A stretch of DNA of 20,307 nt from Bacteroidales bacterium (GTDB lineage: Bacteria; Bacteroidota; Bacteroidia; Bacteroidales; UBA3824), in NCBI GenBank assembly GCA_017543645.1, contig JAFYFR010000057.1, positions 1-20,307 on the forward strand, read 5' to 3'. This document shows, in pieces, positions 14,924 to 20,307 of this stretch. Numbering within the stretch: the stretch's first letter is position 1; the number at the start of each line of letters is the position of its first letter. Both the position numbers and the translations under genes were made by a program. Under the pieces are notes generated by a model. It was given only the letters and a program-made list of their open reading frames with translations. It ran no database searches and was not told where the DNA came from.

Positions 14924-17161
14924 ATGATCAAAGACATTATTAAACTTTTGCCGGCTGCCGCCGTTGTTTTGGCGGGATGCGGCAACCCGAAAACGCAGTC
15001 GACGGGCTCTGCCGAAGACCGTTTTGTCGACAGCGTGGTAAACTCGCTCACCATTGAGCAAAAAATCGGTCAGCTTAACCAGCTGTCGGCAAGCGGAGTA
15101 GAAGAGATGGAGAAACTTGCCGCCCAGGGACTTCTCGGCAGCATTCTCAACGAGTCGAACCTCGACAATCTGCACCGCATTCAAAAAGCCGCAATCGACA
15201 ATCCGCCGCACATTCCTATCCTGATTTCGCGCGACGTGATTCACGGCTACAAGACAATTTTCCCCATTCCGCTCGGACAGGCAGCAAGTTTCGACCCCGA
15301 GCTTGTGCGCCACGGCAGCGAGATTTCTGCTCTCGAAGCCGCCTCTGACGGTATCAGATGGACCTTTTCGCCTATGCTCGACATTGCCCGCGACCCACGC
15401 TGGGGACGTATTGCCGAGGGCTACGGCGAAGATCCCTACCTCACTTCGGTGATGGGCGCAGCCGCCGTTAAAGGCTATCAGGGCGACGACCTTAAAAATC
15501 CGCAGTCGATTGCCGCATGTGCCAAACACTTTGTAGGTTACGGTGCTGCTACAGGTGGTAGAGACTACAATTCTACATTTATACCTATGCGTTTGTTGCG
15601 CAATGTGTATCTTCCGCCTTTTCGTGCAGCTGCCAATGCCGGTTGCGCCACTTATATGAGTTCGTTTAACGACAACGACGGTGTGCCGTCTACAGGTAAT
15701 AAGCTGATTCTTACCGATATACTTCGCAATGAATGGGGATTCGACGGTTTTGTGGTTTCCGACTGGTTCTCTATAGGCGAAATGATCAATCACGGTTTTG
15801 CAGCCGATATGAAAGATGCTGCTGCCAAAGCCATTAACGCAGGTCTAGATATGGATATGGTGGCAAATGCTTATGTAGACCATCTTCAAACACTTGTAAA
15901 AGAAGGTACGGTAAAAGAATCAAAAATTGATGAGGCTTGCAAAAACATTGTAAGAATCAAATACCGTCTCGGACTTTTTGAGAATCCTTATCCCACTGTT
16001 CCCCAGAGTGTAAAATATGCCGGCGAACATCTTGTGGCTGCTCTTAAAACTGCAGAAGAATCGGCTGTTCTTCTAAAAAACAACGGTGTTTTGCCGCTCA
16101 AAAACGTTAAGAAAATACTTCTCTGCGGACCTATGGCAGATGCTCCTCACGACCAACTTGGCACTTGGGTGTTCGACGGTGAAAAAGAACACACTGTAAC
16201 ACCTTTGGCTGCATTCAAACAATCTGAATACGATGTTACTTACGTTCCCGGTCTTACCTATTCGCGCGACAATAATACTTCAAAATTTGCCGAAGTGGTA
16301 CGTGCTGCCAAGTCGGCCGACGCTGTTATATTCGTAGGCGGCGAGGAGTCGATACTCAGCGGCGAGGCTCACTGCCTCAGCAACCTCAACCTCCAAGGCG
16401 CGCAGTCGGCACTGCTTGCCGCATTAAAGCAGGCTGGCAAACCTGTGATTTCGGTCATTATGGCAGGACGTCCGCTCACCATCACCGACGACCTCAAAAA
16501 CTGCGACGCCGTGCTCTATATGTTCCACCCCGGCACAATGGGCGGCGAGGCACTTGTCAACCTGGTTTCGGGCAAGGTTTCTCCTTCGGGCAAGACTCCT
16601 GTAAGCTTTCCCAAAAATGCGGGACAGATACCTGTGTACTACAATCAGAACAACACCGGCCGTCCTGCTTCTGGTCACGAGATTCTCTTAGACGACATAC
16701 CTGCCGAGGCTGGACAAACATCGCTTGGATGCACATCGTACATGCTCGACACCGGATTTGGTCCTCTCTTTGATTTTGGTTTCGGATTGAGTTACACCGA
16801 TTTTGAATTTTCAGATTTTAAAATCAACCAAACCGAGTTTACCTCCGAAAACGATATTATAAAGGTGTCGTTCACCTTAAAAAACACAGGCAACTGCGAC
16901 GGTGCCGAAGTGGCTCAGGTATATGTGCGCGACCTTGTGGGCAGCATTACACGTCCTATCAAAGAACTGAAAGGATTCAAAAAAGTGTTCTTGCAAAAAG
17001 GCGGTAGCGAGAGTGTAGAAATATCAATTCCTGTATCGCAACTCAAATTTTATGGTCTCAACGATGTAGAAGTGCTCGAAAAAGGTTCGTTTGATATTTG
17101 GGTGGCCACATCAAGCGCCAACAAGGATATAAAATGGAAAACTACAATTGAGGTAAAATAA
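14924..17161 (+). CDS. GH3 family beta-glucosidase, lipoprotein
   Basis: Predicted exo-acting beta-glucosidase that would release glucose from beta-gluco-oligosaccharides. Start: ATG 14924 is preferred over GTG 14900 because it directly begins a lipoprotein signal (MIKDIIKLLP, lipobox VLAGC, C19). The mature protein may sit in the outer or inner membrane facing the periplasm; there is no acidic surface-export tail. The N-terminal barrel (about 35-380) carries KHFVGYG (201-207) and the nucleophile D280 in GFVVSDW. The alpha/beta sandwich domain contains GGEESILSGEAHC, which should supply the acid/base glutamate. A C-terminal fibronectin III-like domain (about 640-745) includes VAQVYVRD and RPIKELKGF. 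At 745 residues the length is normal and no lesion was seen. Base composition changes sharply inside the gene: about 15540-16310 is clearly more AT-rich than the parts on either side. It is divergent from susC and shares its operator array. Confidence 0.93.
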   Translation: MIKDIIKLLPAAAVVLAGCGNPKTQSTGSAEDRFVDSVVNSLTIEQKIGQLNQLSASGVEEMEKLAAQGLLGSILNESNLDNLHRIQKAAIDNPPHIPILISRDVIHGYKTIFPIPLGQAASFDPELVRHGSEISALEAASDGIRWTFSPMLDIARDPRWGRIAEGYGEDPYLTSVMGAAAVKGYQGDDLKNPQSIAACAKHFVGYGAATGGRDYNSTFIPMRLLRNVYLPPFRAAANAGCATYMSSFNDNDGVPSTGNKLILTDILRNEWGFDGFVVSDWFSIGEMINHGFAADMKDAAAKAINAGLDMDMVANAYVDHLQTLVKEGTVKESKIDEACKNIVRIKYRLGLFENPYPTVPQSVKYAGEHLVAALKTAEESAVLLKNNGVLPLKNVKKILLCGPMADAPHDQLGTWVFDGEKEHTVTPLAAFKQSEYDVTYVPGLTYSRDNNTSKFAEVVRAAKSADAVIFVGGEESILSGEAHCLSNLNLQGAQSALLAALKQAGKPVISVIMAGRPLTITDDLKNCDAVLYMFHPGTMGGEALVNLVSGKVSPSGKTPVSFPKNAGQIPVYYNQNNTGRPASGHEILLDDIPAEAGQTSLGCTSYMLDTGFGPLFDFGFGLSYTDFEFSDFKINQTEFTSENDIIKVSFTLKNTGNCDGAEVAQVYVRDLVGSITRPIKELKGFKKVFLQKGGSESVEISIPVSQLKFYGLNDVEVLEKGSFDIWVATSSANKDIKWKTTIEVK

Positions 17162-17166
17162 ATTTT

Positions 17167-17195
17167 TTTGTTATTAATAAAAATACTTACCTTTG
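17167..17195 (+). promoter_or_regulatory. Predicted accD promoter
   Basis: TACCTTTG (17188-17195) matches the -7 consensus. TTTG (17167-17170) lies 17 bases upstream, shorter than usual. The predicted start near 17199 puts a leader of about 60 bases before the ATG at 17263, containing the hairpin at 17207-17246. Confidence 0.5.
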
Positions 17196-17206
17196 CGGCA
17201 AACTAC

Positions 17207-17246
17207 GACACCCGAAATGCGGAACGGAATTCGGCAGTAGGGTGTC
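17207..17246 (+). promoter_or_regulatory. Possible structured accD leader
   Basis: GACACCC (17207-17213) can pair with GGGTGTC (17240-17246). Inside or competing with that stem, CCGAA (17212-17216) can pair with TTCGG (17230-17234). The structure would occupy almost the whole predicted 5' leader, ending 16 bases before the start codon, so it could affect translation. No known riboswitch is recognised. Confidence 0.35.
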
Positions 17247-17262
17247 TTAAACTTATCGAAAA

Positions 17263-18105
17263 ATGGGATGGTTTAATCGTTTACAACAAGGTATCAATAC
17301 TGAAACCAAAGACAAAAAGGAAATTAAAGAAGGCCTGTGGTACAAATGTCCACAGTGCAAAAAAATTATTACCACCGACGATCATCAAGAGAATCTCGGC
17401 GTGTGTCCCGATTGCGGATATCACGAGCGTATCTCTACCGAGGCGTATTTCAATATGCTTTTCGACGATGCTCAATACACCGAACTCTTCGGCAATATCA
17501 AGAGTGGCGACCCGCTCCACTTTACCGACCGTAAAAAATACACCGACCGCATAGAGCAAGCTATCAAGTCTACCAACTTGCACGATGCAATTACCGCCGC
17601 CACTGGCAAAATTGAAGGTCACGATGTGGTAATCGACTGTATGAACTTTGAGTTTATCGGCGGTTCAATGGGTTCGGTAGTGGGCGAAAAAATTGCCCGC
17701 AGTGTTGACTACTGTATCAAAAACGGTTTCCCGCTTGTAATAATGAGCCGTAGCGGTGGCGCACGTATGATGGAAGGTGCGTTTTCGCTTATGCAGATGG
17801 CAAAAACCTCTGCCAAACTTACCCAATTGAGCGACGCAAAACTTCCCTACATTTCGGTAATGCTCAACCCCACAACCGGCGGTGTTTCGGCATCGTTTGC
17901 AATGCTTGGCGACATCAATATGGCAGAGCCCGGTGCGTTGATTGGTTTTGCTGGTCCGCGAGTTATCCGCGAATTTACCGGCAAAGACCTTCCTGAAGGT
18001 TTCCAGAGTAGCGAATTTCTTTTGGAGCACGGTTTCTTAGATTACATTGTGCAGCGCAAAGAACTCCGCAGCACTCTTGCAAGGCTTATTAAAATGATGA
18101 TGTAA
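17263..18105 (+). CDS. accD: Acetyl-CoA carboxylase carboxyltransferase subunit beta
   Basis: AccD, the beta subunit of the carboxyltransferase that moves the carboxyl group from biotin to acetyl-CoA, making malonyl-CoA, the first committed step of fatty-acid synthesis. It acts in the cytoplasm with AccA. At 280 residues it has the usual length. An N-terminal four-cysteine zinc finger is present (C29, C32, C48, C51: KCPQC and VCPDC). The crotonase-like core includes [11 protein letters not shown], the oxyanion-forming [11 protein letters not shown], and [15 protein letters not shown] with GFAGPRVI. It starts [10 protein letters not shown], typical of the family. It follows GH3 with its own predicted promoter and ends at a strong terminator, so is a housekeeping gene bordering the PUL. 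accA is not in the window. Confidence 0.97.
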   Translation: MGWFNRLQQGINTETKDKKEIKEGLWYKCPQCKKIITTDDHQENLGVCPDCGYHERISTEAYFNMLFDDAQYTELFGNIKSGDPLHFTDRKKYTDRIEQAIKSTNLHDAITAATGKIEGHDVVIDCMNFEFIGGSMGSVVGEKIARSVDYCIKNGFPLVIMSRSGGARMMEGAFSLMQMAKTSAKLTQLSDAKLPYISVMLNPTTGGVSASFAMLGDINMAEPGALIGFAGPRVIREFTGKDLPEGFQSSEFLLEHGFLDYIVQRKELRSTLARLIKMMM

Positions 18106-18121
18106 TCTGCTAACATAGCAT

Positions 18122-18157
18122 AAAAAAAGGGATGTCCAACGCGGACATCCCTTTTTT
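18122..18157. terminator. Strong bidirectional terminator between accD and the porin gene
   Basis: GGGATGTCC (18129-18137) and GGACATCCC (18143-18151) form a perfect nine-base-pair stem with a five-base loop, flanked by an A-run on the left and a T-run on the right. It should end transcription of accD from one side and of the porin gene (stop at 18184) from the other. Confidence 0.95.
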
Positions 18158-18183
18158 ATTAAAACATCATAAATATCTTGTGC

Positions 18184-19527
18184 TTAGAAACTAATGTCGA
18201 TGCCGGCACCTATTACGTAGTTGGTACGGCTGTAGGTTGTAACCGACACATCGGGAACGGTTTTGGTGTAATCTTCGTAAACTGTTCTGAAATATGCGAC
18301 GTTGAGTTTTACCGCAGGAGAAAGTCTTACGCCTACACCTAATCCGTAAGAGTAGCTTGGAAGCGAGAACGACATATCCGAAAGGTTAGAATCTGTTTGG
18401 TCGGGCATAGTCTTTTGGAATCCTGCCGAAACTTCAAACATCTCGTTGATGTCGTATTCTGCGCCAAAAAGAATCTCGTTGGTGTTTCCAACCATATCTT
18501 TTGTCCACTGTCTGGTGTCCATATCAAAGTAGATGTGGTAGCCGACATCCAAGCGGAGTTTTTCCATAGGAGTGAACTGTGCGCCAATAGTGGCAATAGA
18601 AGGAGCGTCGAGCGGTTCTTCTGCGCCATCTGTAAATTTGGTGAAAGCGGGATTAGTGCCTGCCAATGCGTTGAAAGCATCGTTGTTGTTGGCATCTGTT
18701 TTGGCGTCGATCTTTGTCTTGAACTCAAATTTGGCAGCGATGTTCACCCATTCGGCAGCCTTCCAGTCGAGACCGATGATGGGAGCGATACCAAATCCTT
18801 TTTGCGAGCAGTCAAGGATATAGTCGCCGTTAGGATTGGGAACTTCCTGATTCAATCCTGCAACCATAAACTTGATGTCTTTTATAGAGCCTTCGTATTT
18901 TGCGGTTTCGTAGATACCACGCACGCCGAGCGAAAGGCTGAGATTTTCGGTAAGTTTACGTGCGGCTGCAAGTGTGAATCCCATAAAATACTGAGTTCCT
19001 TTTACATAAGGATTGAGCGAATATCCGCCAAAGGGATAACCCAGTTGTGCGAAACTCTTCATACCCATACTGCCAACGAGAGCATCAAACTGTCCTACGC
19101 CGTGCTCGTACTCACAAGCGCCGCCGCCGCCGATAAATCCGAATCCAAATTGAAAACTCCAATCGCCTGTATTATATAGGGCGAACAAAGAGGGTTGGAT
19201 AGGAACATCTACGCGACCAGTATACTCACGGCCGAAGTCTAACTTGTTTGTCCTATCGTCAGAGATTAGAGCAAACAACTGCCCGTATTGAGCGTATGAA
19301 TCTCGTTTTTGATGAGCATTCTGCCAGTTGAACTGAATATGGAATCCTTCGTTGTAGAAAGCAGCACCTGCGGGGTTGTAGTAAACGCCGTCGATACCAA
19401 TAGCGGCATCACGGGCAGGATTTCGGAGAAAATAGATACTTTGGTTGGTGTTTGTAAGATAACCGCCGGCAAAAGCGTTTCCGGCTAAGGCAATGATACT
19501 TGCCACTAATAAAGATTTTTTTTTCAT
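18184..19527 (-). CDS. OmpP1/FadL/TodX-family outer membrane transport protein
   Basis: Predicted outer-membrane beta-barrel of the FadL group, which passes hydrophobic compounds such as long-chain fatty acids. The 447-residue protein has a signal peptide, MKKKSLLVAS to NAFA, then GGYLTNTNQSIYFLRNPARD. The family hallmark GVYYNPAGAAF follows, and the C-terminus, YVIGAGIDISF, ends in phenylalanine as expected for a barrel. ATG 19527 is preferred over the upstream in-frame start at 19581 because it directly precedes the signal peptide. The second to fourth codons form a run of nine A, a possible slippage spot. No consensus promoter was found in the 93 bases upstream. It may be transcribed together with the gene ending at 19621. 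Substrate is unknown. Confidence 0.87.
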   Translation of the reverse strand: MKKKSLLVASIIALAGNAFAGGYLTNTNQSIYFLRNPARDAAIGIDGVYYNPAGAAFYNEGFHIQFNWQNAHQKRDSYAQYGQLFALISDDRTNKLDFGREYTGRVDVPIQPSLFALYNTGDWSFQFGFGFIGGGGACEYEHGVGQFDALVGSMGMKSFAQLGYPFGGYSLNPYVKGTQYFMGFTLAAARKLTENLSLSLGVRGIYETAKYEGSIKDIKFMVAGLNQEVPNPNGDYILDCSQKGFGIAPIIGLDWKAAEWVNIAAKFEFKTKIDAKTDANNNDAFNALAGTNPAFTKFTDGAEEPLDAPSIATIGAQFTPMEKLRLDVGYHIYFDMDTRQWTKDMVGNTNEILFGAEYDINEMFEVSAGFQKTMPDQTDSNLSDMSFSLPSYSYGLGVGVRLSPAVKLNVAYFRTVYEDYTKTVPDVSVTTYSRTNYVIGAGIDISF

Positions 19528-19620
19528 AATTTGACTTTTATAATGTTGTCGATGTTTGTTTCTGTGCAAATTAAACGCCAAAAATTAAAAAATGTTAACG
19601 GTGTAGCCCTAAAATCTGCA

Positions 19621-20307
19621 TTAATACATCTTCTTGCCAAACAATCCTTTGTCGCGAGATTTTTTGGGTTCAAAGAAATACGAGATGTCGATCATGGGCA
19701 AAAGCAAGGTTTTAAATTCGCCAAAGACAGTGCCGTAAGCCACTTTGAAACCAGCCTGAGCCAATATTTTACGGTTTTGTCCGCAATAGCCGTAAAGAAA
19801 AACTTTGTTTTCGCCGCTCCAAGCCTTTACGCCCCAGTCTACGGAGTAAAAGTCGGCATCTACAAGAATATTTAAGCGGTCGTTGAAATGAATATCCAAA
19901 TCTGCCCCCACAAACCAAACAATTGTATCAAGACAAACTACTGATTCTCTGTACCAAAGAGCCTTGTTGATGGGTGGCATGGTGGCATCTTTGCTCAGTT
20001 TAAACGAGTTTTTAACACCTGCACGAACAGTAAGGAGGAAATTTCCAGCATCGCACGAGGTTTTATTTTTAAGGAGTATAGTGGCACGGGCTTCGTTTTT
20101 CATTGTCAGCACGTTGGGCACAACGCAAGTGTCGGCAATGAGTTTCGGCTTTTTGTCCTGAACTGTTTCAAAAAACATTTTGGGATAGTCGAAATTGTGG
20201 AGTGTGCCGAAATATATTCTGCGGCTGCGGAAAAATCCGTCGTCGCGTTTAGCCTCTTTGGTAAACCAGAGGCGTTTGATACCGATGTTAGGTAGTTTCC
20301 AATCTGC
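19621..20307 (-). CDS. Unrecognised protein, C-terminal 228 residues
   Basis: The frame is open from the right edge to TAA at 19621, so the N-terminus lies outside; an internal ATG at 20178 should not be taken as the start. I do not recognise the family. Visible text includes WKLPNIGIKRLWFTKEAKRD, then alternating hydrophobic/polar strands such as NFLLTVRAGV, LNILVDADFYSVDWGV and KVFLYGYCG. It ends SYFFEPKKSRDKGLFGKKMY. The strand-rich pattern would suit an outer-membrane barrel or a periplasmic beta protein, but that is inference. It is in the same direction as the porin gene downstream, 93 bases apart. Confidence 0.7.
   Translation of the reverse strand, partial: ADWKLPNIGIKRLWFTKEAKRDDGFFRSRRIYFGTLHNFDYPKMFFETVQDKKPKLIADTCVVPNVLTMKNEARATILLKNKTSCDAGNFLLTVRAGVKNSFKLSKDATMPPINKALWYRESVVCLDTIVWFVGADLDIHFNDRLNILVDADFYSVDWGVKAWSGENKVFLYGYCGQNRKILAQAGFKVAYGTVFGEFKTLLLPMIDISYFFEPKKSRDKGLFGKKMY

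Noticed and set aside
14849..15793. Open frame of 314 codons on the minus strand
   Set aside because: It is antisense to GH3 and would cover the GH3 promoter; its composition is that of a shadow frame.
18397..19179. Open frame of 260 codons on the plus strand
   Set aside because: It is antisense to the FadL-family gene, which has a signal peptide and family hallmark.

Overview
The window looks like chromosomal DNA from a Bacteroidota member, most likely order Bacteroidales. It has a SusC/SusD pair and several lipoproteins with acidic residues after the lipid cysteine. It also has a membrane-anchored sensor-regulator of the type common in this phylum, and promoters matching the Bacteroidota pattern TTTG-N19-21-TAnnTTTG. 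The genus cannot be named from this sequence alone. No tRNA, rRNA, CRISPR array, integrase or transposase was seen.

Layout. Positions 1-594 (minus) hold the N-terminal part of a DUF1703-type AAA-ATPase that runs off the left edge. Positions 770/843-1820 (plus) hold a radical SAM/SPASM protein with an unclear start. Positions 1884-4667 (plus) hold a large periplasmic-sensor regulator with one transmembrane segment and a cytoplasmic LuxR-like helix-turn-helix. From 4827 to 14575 (minus) lies a polysaccharide utilisation locus (PUL), transcribed right to left: susC, susD, a glycan-binding lipoprotein, a BACON-GH16 enzyme, an unrecognised lipoprotein and a GH128-like enzyme. A GH3 beta-glucosidase (14924-17161, plus) diverges from susC. 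Next come accD (17263-18105, plus), a strong bidirectional terminator, a FadL/OmpP1-family porin (18184-19527, minus) and an unrecognised gene cut by the right edge (19621-20307, minus).

How the genes work together. GH128 and GH16 with ExDxxE are endo-acting beta-1,3-glucanase families, and GH3 releases glucose from beta-gluco-oligosaccharides. With SusC/SusD and a PKD plus tandem beta-sandwich binding lipoprotein, the target is most likely a beta-1,3-glucan such as laminarin, curdlan-like or fungal/yeast glucan (inference). Between susC and GH3 a repeated TTTGCAGTAG element occurs in two oppositely oriented pairs, each about 60 and 80 bp upstream of a predicted start and pointing towards its promoter. 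A related TTTGCAGT lies inside the regulator's own promoter, suggesting one regulon.

Oddities. Three PUL genes are interrupted: susC by a one-base frameshift, susD by an in-frame amber at codon 48, and the unrecognised lipoprotein by an in-frame amber at codon 195. The three glycoside hydrolases are intact. This suggests loss of the import and binding side, a recent strain-level defect, read-through, or sequence error. I found no clear sign of a wholly new system; the operator array and the lesion pattern are the most interesting signals.
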